Assembly (NCBI GenBank): GCA_029204225.1 | Contig: CM055111.1 | Location: 44,989,815-45,053,814 of the forward strand | DNA from: Diphasiastrum complanatum | Lineage: Eukaryota > Streptophyta > Lycopodiopsida > Lycopodiales > Lycopodiaceae | Direction of reading: 5' to 3' | DNA length: 64,000 nucleotides | In this document: positions 36,732 to 50,356 of the stretch, piece after piece | Numbering within the stretch: the stretch's first letter is position 1 | How the letters are laid out: each line of letters starts with the position of its first letter | Program-made: the position numbers and the translations under genes | The notes under the pieces: generated by a model | The model's database searches: none | What the model was told of the DNA's origin: nothing | The model's input: only the letters and a program-made list of their open reading frames with translations

Positions 36732-36773
36732 CCCCCCCCCCCCCCCCCCCCCCCCTTTTTTTTCTACATTTAA
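36732..36773. repeat. C34 homopolymer followed by T run
   Basis: Thirty-four consecutive C residues (36732-36765) followed by eight T. The length is prone to sequencing and assembly error. Confidence 0.9.
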
Positions 36774-37664
36774 TCCATGTTTTTTTTAGATAACTTTTTA
36801 TATAATGAATGGCCAATTGGGCAAGAGAGATATTCTCCCCACATAACTACAACAGGCTTGAAATTCACCTTCTCTGCCATTGGCATATCTTGGATCATTG
36901 TGTTGTCATTTAGGCTTTGCTTGGACAATTGGTACACTTGTGAATAACTTACCAAAGATGTAGTTGCACTACGCCAAAAAGCATAAGGCTGCAGATTATA
37001 TCTACTCATGGAAGAGCTTGGGATTTGAGCTTGCCCATGACAAATGCACAATTCAAACTCTTGGTCAACTTGACCATTGTGAAAGTACTAAATCTTAAAG
37101 ATGAGGGGAGCATGTCCAATAATAAAGAACAAATAAGTCAACTTCAAGATATTTTTGTATTAATTTGATGCTAGATATTCGACTATGGTTGTTTTGAAAC
37201 ATATTAGATGGTTTTTCATTGTTTACTAACCAAAAAATATGATGCCATAATATTTGGTATTAATAAATAAGATAAGGCTTTGTTATTCAAGTGATTCCCA
37301 ACTAAGGGAAAAGGCAAAAATCTCATATCCTAAACCATGATCATATGATGCTTAAGTTTAGATCCTAAATTGATGATATGTTGGTATATTGTAAAATTGC
37401 AACTAAGCGTCAAACTCTAAAACGATCAATTCTTGAATTACATGAAAATGAAAACCTCAATTTTAAAATTTGAAGGCTCCAGACCTATAGGGGATTTCCA
37501 CATGTAGGCTTTAGTAATCTACAAATTTGTTTTTGGTAGGTCAGTTGAATATTTTGTAGGCAATGCTTGCTTTTTTCGAAACGTGTGGATGCTTCCAAAA
37601 TATTCGAAAAACACAGCCTTTGATGCATTTTGTCACTGTTAGGGTTGCACAACCATCTAATTGC

Positions 37665-37960
37665 ACCATCATTTTACTAGTTTGAGGTGTTTGATGTTTA
37701 AAGCCATAATGTAAATGGATTCTATGACAATGAGGATGAGGATATGGACGATGATGGACACTTGTATGATGGCGACAACATGCATCAAATAACATTTTTT
37801 TCTCCTTAAACTAGTGCAGAGTTCATCATTTTACCAATCTTTGAGGTGTACTATGCATAAGGCCATAAAATAAATGGATTCTATGACAAATAGGGTGAGG
37901 ATATTGTGGTGACGAAATGCATTTAGGTTTTGTCCCCTTAAATTAGTGCAAAGCTCATCA
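37665..37960. repeat. Imperfect ~160-bp tandem duplication
   Basis: ATGGATTCTATGACAA and flanking sequence at ~37711 recurs at ~37873, with shared upstream (ATCATTTTAC, TTTGAGGTGT) and downstream (GGTGAGGATAT-like) parts. Two diverged tandem units. Confidence 0.65.
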
Positions 37961-38982
37961 TTGCACAATCACATATGTAATGCACAAGTTTATGTTACAT
38001 TGATGGGAGCCAAGTAGGTCAACAAGGTTTTTAATTTTAAACTAAGAAATAACTAAATTATCACACTGTAGGCCATTTAATCCTTGTTGGAATATATAAA
38101 TATAGCAAAGTTAGGTGCCAATAAAATTTTATATGTATGTTAAAATTCTCTAGATAATAATATGGATAGTTAAGGCTAGTCATTTTCAATTTTAAGATTA
38201 AATATATTTATATCAAAGTTGGATAATAAGTTTTTTAGTTTTGACTACCAAATACTACAATTTTCTATCAATAAAACAAAATATAGCCAAAAAAGAAAAA
38301 AAATAGCCCAAATAAAAAACCTCTATAGGTCAACAAAGTAGCAAGCATGATTCAAGGCTTGAGTTTGAATCAACATAGCATGAATTTATCTCATATCCAA
38401 CTTGTCAATTTAAAAACAATTTTACAGATAATGTACGATCAGAAATATATTTAATTGTAGTTTACAGTTTTTTGCTCTGCCCTCACCATCCAACCGTGGA
38501 ACCAAAGCTAATGCATGTGACCAATGCTAGGCATGCACAAGGAAATGGCTTGATAGCATCTCCCATATCCTTTCCCCCACTATAATCTATTTATTCCATT
38601 GATTTTGCTTGGGCCTTGTAGACCCTCATTTCCAACTATTGATGTTTCAAATGGTGCCATGATGGTCACCTTTCAGTTCAAAACTTGTTACAAATTTTTT
38701 GTGACAATATCTAAAAGGAATTCTAGCCACAAAAAACTTTAAAGGAAATCCCAAAGCACTTGGGAAGTCAAGAACCCTAGCAATAATAGAGAGCATCGAT
38801 GGAAAAACATTAACGACGGCATTCTAGATTCACAGAATTATCCAAACTATCAAGAATGCTAATTTAGATAGAAAACTTTGTTAAGTTGTTATACATGTGG
38901 TTTTAGATGGTGCCTACATGAGAAATGGGCCTCCCAATCTCTAAGTTTAGTTTTTTCTATATAACACAATTCCCATTCTCAC

Positions 38983-41831
38983 GTGTCAGTTGTGCACACT
39001 GACGCAAGTCCCATCAATGACTCACAGGCTCTGCTCTCCAAGAAGAACACGAACAAGCAACTGAAGAAGAAATCTGTCAAACAATTCTACAACAATCAGA
39101 AGCAGTCACTCAAACAAGGTCCAACTCAAAATCAACAACCCGCTCAAAACAAAAGAAGATTATTCTGCAAGTACTACAAAAGGAAAAACCATAAAATCCA
39201 AGACTGCCGAATCTTGAAGTTCAACAACAACAAGAAGTAGCCGGATCAACAAGCCAATGTAGCCAACAACACGAAGCATAATGTCGAAGACGACGATGAG
39301 CATGAAGCCTTCATGGTGAATCATCACCATGTCGAACAATCAAATGAATGGTTCCTCGATTCTGGAGCGACGCAAACATGGCAAGCCATTAAGAATGGTT
39401 TATCAACTATTCGCCCTACAGCACCAAGAAGTTCATTTACCTCAGAGACAACAGCTCACACACAATCGAAGGTGAAGGTACTGTAAGACTGAATTTTCAG
39501 AATGGACTGTCGAAGCTGATACCAAATGAACTGTATGTCCTGAACCTGACAACAAATTTGTTGTCGGTCAGTTGAATTATTGATTTAGGGCATAAGGTAG
39601 AGTTTGAGATAGATTCATATAAAATTCTTGATAAATATAAGCGAGTTCTTGCACTCGGAAAGAGACAAGGATATCTCTATAGGCTCAGTTAGTATTATTT
39701 TGTGACTGATCATGCTTTAAGTAGTTTAGCATCTATTAGTAAAGAATTGATTTGGCATTATAGACTTGGCTACCTTTAAATATATGTCAATTGCTAACAT
39801 GTTCAAGCATTCTTTAGTTCTTGATTTAGACTATCGAATCATCAACCCTCCTGTCTGTCAGAGAAGCATCATAGGAAAACAAGCAAGAAGGCCATTTAAG
39901 TCGAATCCAGAACACATAAGATTTGTTGGAGATTGTACATATTGATATATGTGGCCCAAAGTAGACACCATCACTGCTTGGTGCAAAATTATTACATTTA
40001 TTGATGACTATTCTAAAAGAACTACTATATATTTTATGAAGCAGAAATCTGAAGGCTTCCAGTTCTTCAAGCAATACAAGGAGCGGTGCTGAGTTGCAGA
40101 CATGCAGAAGAATTAAAGCTCTTAGGAGCAACAATGGAAATGAATACATCTCAAATAAGTTCAATGACTATTGTTTAGCTACTGGCATCAAATATCAGTT
40201 TGATGCTTCCTATTCTCCACAGTTGAATGGACTAATCGAAAGGAAGAATAGAACCTTAGTCGAGTATGCCAAATGCATTATCACTCATGTTTCATTGCCC
40301 AAATCATTCTGGCAACATGTTGTATCAACAATAGCTTACATGCAGAATCGATGTATTGATAAAGGCCTATCTAATAGCAAAATCTCTCATGAAGTTTGGA
40401 CATGACCGAAAGGCAATCAACTGTAAATGGATCCTTAAGATCAAATACAAAGCAGATGGCAGTATCGATAGAAGGAAAGCTCGACTCGTGGCAAGGGGAT
40501 TTTCACAAATTCCCAATATCGACTACTTGAAACCTTTAGCCCGGTGGTCAAGCATACTTCTATTTGACTACTACTATCCTATGCTGTTGTTGCAGATCTT
40601 GAGATACACTAGATGGATGTACAAATAGCATTCCTCAGTGGAGTTATCAAGGAGGACATTTACATGATGCATCCAGAAGGCTACATCCTCCATGGTCGAG
40701 AAGATCAAATATGCAAACTCCATAAAGCTTTGTATGGTCTGAAACAATCTTCTCGAGCATGGTTCCATGGAATCGACACTTTCTTGATTGATCATGGATT
40801 TTTATTTCAAAGCTGTTAGAGACTTCTTTGTCATCATCACACTATACGTGGATGATACATTGCTTTTTAGCAACAATATCGAGTTGAAAAAGGACACCAA
40901 GAGGATGCTATCCCAAGAATTCGAGATGGCAGATCTTGGAGAAGCACATTACTGTCTTCGAATTTAGATCCATAGAGATGCAAACAAAAGGCATATCTAC
41001 ATCACTCAGCAAAGGTACTTCCAAAATCTATTAATGAAATTCAATTTTATGAATTGCAAGCTTGTACATAATCCCATGGATCCAGGTCTAAAGTTATCTA
41101 AAGAGCAATGCCCTCAACCAATGAGGAGAAGGCCGAAATGAAGGGATATCTATATCAGTCAATCATTCGATCCCTGATGTATGCAATGATCTCCACCAGG
41201 CCAGATCTTGCATACGCCATCAGCTCTTTAAGCCAATATATGGCTAATCCTGGTATGATCCTGGAAAGCTCTTTTCAGAGTAATCATATATGTACGAGCT
41301 ACCATTGACCTTTGCATTTGCTATAAAGATGTTGATTCATCCGATATCTATACACTTTGGATATGTAGATGCGAATTGGGCAGGCAATGTCGACACTAGA
41401 AGATCGACTTCTAGATTTGTTTTCCTATTCAATAATGGTCCAATATCATGAAACAATCAAAACTATACCTCCACTACAATGTCATCGACAGAATTAGGAT
41501 ACATTGCAGTCTCTCAAGTGACTAAAGAGGCAATTTGGTTGAGGAATCTATTGTCTAACATTGAACGCAACAAACTACTCCAACAATTATTCAACACGAG
41601 ACAATCGGAGTGCTATTGCATTATCCATCAATCCTAAATTTCACTCTAGGAGCAAGTACATCGAGATTAAGTACCATCAGGAGCGGAATACTCAACAAGG
41701 AGGTAAGTCTAAAATTTTGCAGAACTCAATATATGGCAACTGATATATCTACAAAAGGAATAATCAGAAAGCATACAAGAATTTTTGTGCTATCTTGAAT
41801 CTTTAAATCAAGGCATTTAAGGATACAGATT
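38983..41831 (+). pseudogene. Copia polyprotein, decayed
   Basis: On plus: gag tail with a damaged zinc knuckle (CKYYKRKNHKIQDC, second Cys replaced), protease (WFLDSGATQTW) with DSGA site, integrase pieces (TFIDDYSKRTT; SYSPQLNGLIERKNRTLVEYA), RT (WILKIKYKADGSIDRRKARLVA; ITLYVDDTLLFS intact; SLMYAMISTRPDLAYAISSL) and RNase H (FGYVDANWAG; SAIALSINPKFHSRSKYIEI). Frames change many times, and the integrase-to-RT join at ~40400 shows an internal deletion. It ends at a polypurine tract. The 5' LTR and gag start are not seen. Confidence 0.85.
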
Positions 41832-41840
41832 AAGGGGGGG
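41832..41840 (+). promoter_or_regulatory. Polypurine tract of the Copia
   Basis: AAGGGGGGG immediately precedes the TG of the 3' LTR; it is the expected plus-strand primer of LTR element replication. Confidence 0.75.
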
Positions 41841-42660
41841 TGTTGGATTTCTATCCTCTCCATCTCTTATCTCACTACTAATCTAGATCCATTCATTTGT
41901 TGTATGCAAATTTTTGTACAATCACACAGACTACAGAAATACACTTGTTTTCTGACAGTCTTGTCGAAATACAAAAGAATCGGTGACAGTGTTCTATCGA
42001 GTCAGACGACGTCGACTATCCGACCACCATTTATCGTTCGACTATTTGGCCACCAGCCGACACTAACTATTCGGCTTCACCGACTAATCATATGTCACTA
42101 GAAACTCACATTAGAGGAAGTTTGAGCTCAAAAAGGGCCGCATATGAATTCGTGCCAAGATCTCTTTTGCATTTTGTCACTATTTTCAACCAATGTCTTT
42201 GAATCGCTATAACTTTTTAGTAGTAGCTCAAGTATGAATATCATTGGAAAGCGCTTGATGACCGCTTTCCAACGCACCAATTTTCGTTGCATTTTGATAT
42301 GGCAATCAGAAGTTATGCCATTTTGAGTATGTGAGTCAAAGAAGTAACGTTACGTTAAAGCCACTATGTCAAGAAACTATTGGGCCACATCTACAAAAGA
42401 AGTGAGTAAAAAATGAAAAAGGAATCTTGAAAAAAGGCCCTTTTTGTGTTTAAACTTCCTCTAATGAATAGTCGACTCGAACATTCGGCGGCTCAACAGT
42501 ACTTTTGTCATGTCCGGACATAATCTCTAACAGAACTAGATACTGTCCAAAAGCGACTGTTAACAACACGTAGTGCCTTAATACTATTTGTAAAGTACAG
42601 ACTAAAGTAGAACATGTGGTGAGCAGCCCTCCAACTGTCAAAAGGGTTAGAACACAGAGA
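41841..42660 (+). mobile_element. 3' LTR of the Copia, invaded by a MITE
   Basis: It starts TGTTGGATTTC directly after the polypurine tract. The U3 part has several CCGAC cores at 42018-42085 (GCCGAC, ACCGAC), the binding core of DREB/CBF factors. A MITE sits at 42109-42466. The downstream end is not clear. Confidence 0.6.
42109..42466. mobile_element. MITE with 31-bp terminal inverted repeats
   Basis: The left end CATTAGAGGAAGTTTGAG (to 42139) pairs with the right end 42436-42466 (AAACTTCCTCTAATG). The 31-bp arms differ at about four positions. The element is 358 bp and has no ORF. Its interior has the 31-bp palindrome ATTGGAAAG ... CTTTCCAAC (42243-42273) also present in the fold-back at 17.5 kb. 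The CATTAG...CTCAAAAAGGGCC end resembles that of the element at 11076-12350. Confidence 0.75.
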
Positions 42661-42777
42661 TAGGTTCCTAACTATGCTTAGTTGCTAGTTTAGATGCTTA
42701 TCTAACTCTATCTTAACACTACCCCAACTTAACTCTACTTTCTATAACTCTAAGGACAAACATTCATCATGATTGTA

Positions 42778-43300
<523 letters not shown>

Positions 43301-43312
43301 GTACATATACGA

Positions 43313-43685
43313 TGTAAAATTCACACGTGTGAGATGTCCTACACATGTACTTTTGATCTCCTAAGCCCAATAATACCATAAAGATCAAACTAGCATTGAT
43401 TGACAATAGGAAAGCTGATCCTACAAGAAATATTATTGTGCTACAAGCAAGATCTATCAGCAAAATATGAAACTAAGTACAATAAATGCCTCAACTCGGC
43501 TAGAGAGAGAATATGAATGTACAAACTCGAGTAGAGAGAGGGCACAAAGAGCTTAGTCTCCAAATTTGCATTACACACAAAAACCATCATCTTCTCAATG
43601 AGAGTACATCACATATATATAGATCCATGGACTCTCCTCCTACTTTGAGTTTGAATTGGAGTTATGAATCCACCTCTCAAGCTAT
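43313..43685 (-). mobile_element. 3' LTR of minus-strand Copia
   Basis: On plus it starts TGTAAAATTCACACG, identical in its first bases to the 5' LTR remnant at 48211, so on minus the LTR ends CACACGTGTGAATTTTACA. A minus-strand TATA (CTATATATATG) is at ~43622-43612. The high-coordinate boundary is approximate. Confidence 0.65.
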
Positions 43686-43695
43686 CTAGACTTAT

Positions 43696-46600
43696 TCAAG
43701 CCACCTCAATATGTCTAATTGTGCCACCTAGTATTTTCATGCATTGAACATTGCATGCAAAGTACAAATGGCAGGGAAGATCATCCTCTTTGATGCACTT
43801 TAGCTCCATGATTAACCTCTTGATCCAAAGCACCTCTTTAGTTGTTGTAGTGAGTGCTTTGTACTCGGCCTCACAAGAAGATAGGGATATGGTATCTTGC
43901 TTCTTTGAAAGCCAAGACACAAGATTGCCTCCAAGAAAGATAGTATATGCATTAATGGACTTTCGATCCAATTTATCACTTGCAAAATCGGAATCCGAAT
44001 AGCCAACAATGGTTAGATCTTCATTCTTGTACAATAACCCATAATCTCGAGTAGAAGATACATATCTTTAAACTCTCTTGGCCATCTTCCAATGTTGGAT
44101 CTTAGGATCTTGCATAAATTGACTCAATTTGTGCACACAACAGCTCAGATCGGGTCTAGTGATAGTAAGCCAAATTAAGGAGCCTATAAGACTCCTATAA
44201 AGTGTGATGTCCTCGAAGGATCTTCCATCACCCTTAATAGGGTCTTTTACATGTTGCTCCATGGGAGTATCTATGCCTTTACAATTTTGCATATTGAATT
44301 TTCTCAACATAGAAAAGACATATCTAGATTGACAAATAAAAGCATATTCTTCATGAACATCAATCTCAAGGCCTAAAATGTAATGGATCCCTCCTAGATC
44401 TTGCATTTTAAATTCTCCTCCTAATGCATCCTTAGTTTCTTGAACTAGCATCAAACAACTTCCACTAAGAATAATGTCATCTACATAGATTATAAGAATG
44501 ACAATATTACTACCATCAAACTTTAAGTACATAGAAGGATCATAGTCACTAAGCACAAATTCTAATGAAAGTAGAAAGTTGTTGAGTCTTGAATACCATG
44601 ATCTAGGTGCTTGCTTCAAGCCATAAAGACTTCTAAATAGCAAACACACCTTAGATTTATCCTTGATGAATCCTTGAGGTTGTTCCATATATATCTCCTC
44701 CTCAAGATAGCCATTCAAAAAAGCGTTGGAGACATCAAGTTGATACAATTTCCACTTAAAAAATAAGGCAAGAGAGATTATGATTCTTATTGTCACCATC
44801 TTTGCTACAGGAGCAAAGGTTTCTTCATAGTCAAGGCCATATATTTGTGCAAAGCCTTTAGCACATAATCTTGCCTTGTACTTGTTAAAGGAGCCATCAT
44901 GATTGTACTTGATCTTGAACACCCACTTCCATCCAATGATGTGCATGTTAGGTGGTGGATCCACTAGCTCCCATGTGTGGTTGGTGATCAAGCCATCATA
45001 TTCAATCTTCATGGCCTCATACCACTCCTTGGTATTGAAGGCTTTTTGGACATCTTTGGGCTCCTCATGAGAAACAAAATAAGCATAAGTGGAATCAACA
45101 TCCACTTGTTTTCTTTTGTCATCATAAGTGAGCCTCTTAGGCTCAGATCTCTCCCTCATGGATCTTCTAGGAGTGAAAATCTGAGGATTTTCATCTTCAA
45201 ATCTCGACCCCTCCATATGTTGATTGTCTTCAATAACAAAAGGTGATAGATTTTGAGGTTGCTTGATCTCGGCCCCTCCTAGATTGGACTTTTCTTCTTC
45301 ATGAAAAACTACATCTCTACTTTCAATTACTTTAGAAGTAGAGAGCATGTAGATTTGATAGGCTTTCTTGTTGGATGAGTATCCAACCATTACTCCTTTG
45401 CTTGCACAAGGATCATCCTTCTTTCTCGTTTCCAAGGGTATATACATCCAAATACTCTAAGGTGATCAACCTTAGGTTTCTTCAAATAAAGTGCTTCATA
45501 TGGTGACTTTCCTCCGAGTGCAACATGAGGGAGTCGATTGCAAAGATAGTTTGAACAATTGACGGCCTCACCCCAAAAGTCTTTTGGCAAGGATGCCTCA
45601 ATTCTAATGGTTTTGGCACATTCACACAAGGTTCTATTCTTTCTTTCAGCCACCCCATTTTGAGATGGTGTATATGCACAAGAAAACTCCCTTTTAATGC
45701 CCTCAAGCTCACAATAATCATGAAACTTATTGGAAGTGTACCCACCACCTCCATCACTTCTAAGAATCTTGATTTTGTATGAAAATTGCTTTTCAACTAG
45801 AGCTTTGAACTTTAGGAAATAGTCAAACACCATAGACTTTGAAGCTAGAAGATATAACCAAGTAAATCTTGTGAAATCATCAATGAAAGTTACAAAGCAA
45901 GTAGCACCACCCTTGCTCTTTGAAGATGAGAAGTGCACATCCGAGTGTATGAGCTCCAATGGTAATAGATGACTTTGAAAAAGGCTTCTTATGAGATTTA
46001 GATATGGCACAAGCCTCACATGGCTTGAAATTCTTGGAGATAAGATTAGGCAAGCCAATAGCTTTGGCTTTCTTGACCATGGACACCATAGAACTATAGT
46101 TAGGATGCCCCAACCTTCTATGCCATAGTTCCTCCAAAAAAATATGAGAAGCAAAAGCACCATCACAAGAGTTAGCATACTCTTTGGGATCAAGCTTGTA
46201 GATTCCACCATATCTAGACCCAAATGCAAGGATCTCATCATGCTTCTTGATTGTACATGTATCAACATTGAAATTCACATCTAGTCCACTATCAAGCAAT
46301 TGCCCAACACTAATAAGATTTTTTGTTAACTTAGGAACAAAAAGTACTTTAGACAGAGAAAGAACTTTTGATGATGAAAGCTTTAAGGGAATGGTCCCTA
46401 TGCCTTCAATAGCACACTCACAATCATATGCTGTGTAGATGGACTTCTTGGCTCCTTCATAAGGTGTCATGGATGAAAAAAAATATTTGGAGCTACACAT
46501 ATGTGAGGAAGCTCCACTGTCGATGTACCACGAACCATCCTTCTTGAAAGGTGATGAAGAAAAACTCGAGACCATGAGAGATCCCTCTCCATCACTTGCA

Positions 46601-47455
46601 TGAGCATCTTCCTTCTCTTCATTGGAAATGTTGGCTTGCTTGAATTGACTCTTCTTCTTGAAGCAAATGGTGGCATAATGCCCCTTTTTGCCACAAAAGA
46701 AACACTTGATGTTTTTCTTCTTCTTCTTGGATGTGAAAGCTTGACAGGACTCATCCTCTTCTCCTTTCTCCTTGGAAATAAGATTGTTCTTGCTTGAAGA
46801 GTGTTGGTGTTGATTCTTACTTCTTGACTTGTGCTTGTCTTTGGTAAAGAGGGCTTTACCATCAATGTTGAGAGACAGTATTTCCATTTTCAAGAGTTTA
46901 TACTCTTGTCTTGATTCTTCAGAAACAAGCACACTTTGGAGTGCTTCCAAACTTGGTAGCTCCTCCTTAATGGCATAACTCTGAAGAAGGTTGTCATATT
47001 CCTCCTTTAACCCATTAAGTGTGACTTGAACAAGTTCATTTTGGTTGATGGAGTCTCCTATCATGACAATTCTCTATGGAGGTCTTTAACTCTCATTACA
47101 TAAGCTGAAGCACTTTCATCACTTCTATGTACACTTTGAAAATTTTGGCTTCTTAGTGTTAGAAGTCTATAAGTATTCTTTGCCTCATAGATGGACTTGA
47201 GATATCCCAAGCATTTTTGGCATTAGTACAAGCACCAATTTCTCTTAAGATGTCATTTGAGACATTCATTTTAATATAATGTAGAGCCATCCTAGCTCTC
47301 TTTTTGTACTTTGGAATTTCTTGAGGAATTTGTGGTTCTTCTTCAATACCAAGTAAAATATCCATCACATCTTGTAGAATTAAGACAGAAATTGAGTAAT
47401 TGGAGGTTGACAATCTTTCACTTGCTTCTAATAGAAAGACACCCATTGAAGCCAT
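43696..47455 (-). pseudogene. Near-complete Copia gag-pol
   Basis: Minus strand, start at 47455. Gag (47455-46600) with zinc knuckle CFFCGKKGHYATIC; protease WYIDSGASSHMC; GAG-preintegrase LWHRRLGHPNYSSM; integrase core FIDDFTRFTWLY, RSDGGGGYTS, NGVAERKNRTL; RT from 45000 with QLDVSNAFLNGYLEEEIYME and catalytic IIYVDDIILSG; RNase H VGYSDSDFASDKLDRKS, TISLSSCEAEYKALT. All domains are in Copia order (integrase before RT). Frameshifts at ~47150, ~45960 and ~45420 and a break at 44068 disable it; RNase H loses its end after HIEVA. It is the best preserved mobile element of the window. Confidence 0.9.
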
Positions 47456-48197
47456 AAAGAATGTTGGAAATCAAAAAAGATGGATGAAAAAATTGCTTAT
47501 CTTCTCACTATAGGAACCAATCAAGGGCAAAAAACCAAATCCTATGTAAGACAAAGCAAAAAACTGTGAGATAGGTCTCATTTTTTGACAATCTCTCTAA
47601 AACAAGATTTGAATCATCAAAAAAGATGAAGTATGGCAAAAGTTATGGTTCTCTGAATTTTACACGTGTGAAATACTCCAAAAATGTCAAATTGACTCAA
47701 ATACAATCTATTTGTATGAAACAATTTGCCTAGATCCTCTAAATTTTGCCTAAATCACATGTAGATGAGATTGGTCAACTTCTGGGTGATTGTTGTGATC
47801 ATTCAGGCAATAAATGACAGGTACTCAAGATTTGTCACAGGTCTAGGCGCCCTACCTACACCTATTCAAAAGCTTATAACTTTTGATTGGCTTATCCAAC
47901 TATCATGATTCAATTGCATCAGATTCTACACATTTCTAGCTTTCTAGTGGGCCAAATTGCATGAAATTTGGATCTAAGGTGAGAGAGAACCACCAAACTA
48001 AAAATGGGCAAATTTCACACGTGCCTGCACTTGAAAATTCTGTATAGTATCTGATCTGGACCGATCAAAGTGGTTTGAGGCTCAAAATCACCAGAAAACT
48101 GCAAACTAGCTAGAAAGTAGAATCTAGACAATTCCTAGCTTGAAATCTGATCAAATTTGCAGACTTTTTGATTAGATTTGCTTGTAAATCTTAGATA

Positions 48198-48210
48198 GGC
48201 TCTGATACCA
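48198..48210 (-). promoter_or_regulatory. tRNA-Met primer binding site of the Copia
   Basis: On minus it reads TGGTATCAGAGCC, complementary to the 3' part of plant initiator tRNA-Met, directly next to the LTR end. It is the usual Copia primer site for minus-strand cDNA synthesis. Confidence 0.8.
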
Positions 48211-48285
48211 TGTAAAATTCACACGTGTGGGATGCCCTACACACGTACTTTTCATCTCCTAAGCCCAATAATACCATAAAAATCA
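48211..48285 (-). mobile_element. Truncated 5' LTR of the Copia
   Basis: The first ~75 bp match 43313-43387 (TGTAAAATTCACACGTGTG, CTCCTAAGCCCAATAATACC). Homology stops at ~48285, where the GA-repeat unit begins. U3 and most of R/U5 are lost, so the element lacks its promoter. Confidence 0.8.
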
Positions 48286-48920
<635 letters not shown>

Positions 48921-48984
48921 ACCAACCAATACCCACAGTCAGTGAATCCCTCGGGGGACAGCTAGCTCCCCCCCTAAGGGAAAA

Positions 48985-49700
48985 CTATTTGCCCACTAAA
49001 AGAATGTTTATATTTTTAGGCAACTCAAATGACAGTCCTGGAAATTCTTCCTGAAACAAGAGCTTCTTAATGATCATACATATTTTATCACGGGCAAACC
49101 CGTTGCTTTGAACTGTATCAACAAGAGTTCATACTTCCTTAAGAAAAGTTTCTTGTTTGTTACAGCAGTACATGGCAACTATTGTTTGCGATATAATAAC
49201 CTTGTATGAATTGAAAATAGGTCTATTTGAAGCAAGGTATATATATTGCAGGAAGTGAAATAGGAGGTTTCCCCTTTTATCATATTTGAAAAGCAGTAAA
49301 CAACCCATACTTGGGTCAAAAGAAATTGTGATATTCAAAAAGTTTGCTGAATCGGCTGTGTTATCACTTCCATCAATCTCAAGATACTCCAAGGGATATA
49401 TCCAGAACAGATTGTCTGCTATTCTAGGTTGGGTTTTATCCAAAAAGCGCCCCACCATATGATTATTGATAAAGCAGATGTCATCTATCTATTTGAACGA
49501 ATATTTGAAGTTATTTATATATTCGACATGCCCAAGTTTTTCAAGTCTTTTGATAAATTGTATTTCAAAGAATGACAGGCACCAGTTACACCATAATGGT
49601 GAGCATGAAAATCCCATTGGTATTCCCAAGATTCGTCGCCAAGTGTGATCCCCCAATCTTACAATGCAGTTGTCTATCAAGTAGAACACAATGACCAAAA
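48985..49700 (-). pseudogene. Penelope-like RT, C-terminal half
   Basis: The minus strand encodes DNCIVRLGDHTWRR, RT motif B GIPMGFSCSPLWCN, and YEIQFI-like FEIQFIKRLEKLGH. The catalytic block reads stop-IDDICF: the Tyr codon of YIDD has become TAG at ~49487. The same frame continues through FWIYPLEYLEI, FLNITISF, LLFKYDKRG, SNRPIFNSY (thumb), passes a TGA at ~49131, and goes on (TLVDTVQSNGFARDK) to a TAG at 48985. The motifs are unlike Copia or Gypsy RT and fit the Penelope/telomerase-like RT branch. It continues the gene at 55310-57335. Confidence 0.7.
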
Positions 49701-50276
49701 AAAAGAAAAATGACCTAGACACCCGTTTTCTCAAAAAGTTAAAAATTGTTTGAAAATTTGCCTAAAATATTGAATGTCAAATTTATAAAAAACAATAAAA
49801 ATAAAAATAAAAAGTTTCATTTTGTTATAATTTACGAATATGAAAAAACATAAGTTATTATATATATTTTTTATTTCAAAATTTGTCTTGATTGCAAAAT
49901 TTCAAATGTGAACAAATTCTTGATAGATTTTTTTTAAGAATAATTTCCGATTTTCAAACTTTCCAAATTTACCTTTTCGAGAAACAATTGAAAATATAAG
50001 TGATTTGAACAGTTTAAAATTTCTAAAATCAAGTTATTTGTTGTTGTTTTTTTAATATACACATATTTAACTTATTTATGAGTAATTATGATGACTAAAA
50101 TATCAATACCTAAAATTGATTGTATTGAAAAATGTGTACAAGATACAACTAAAAAATTTGTGAAAAAATGTATCACTTTAGATTATCAATCTTGCTCCTC
50201 ATATACCACCATTTTTTTTAAATTAGAGGTTTTAAAATGAGACTATCTTAAAACAAAAGGCTCGAACCACATTTAG

Positions 50277-50356
50277 ATCAACTAAATACAAAGCATAATC
50301 TATAATGAGGTTTTACATCAACTAAATACAATGCATAATCTATAATGAGATTTGTG
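50277..50356. repeat. 40-bp tandem duplication
   Basis: Two adjacent near-identical copies of a 40-bp unit beginning ATCAACTAAATACAA, at 50277 and 50317. Confidence 0.8.
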
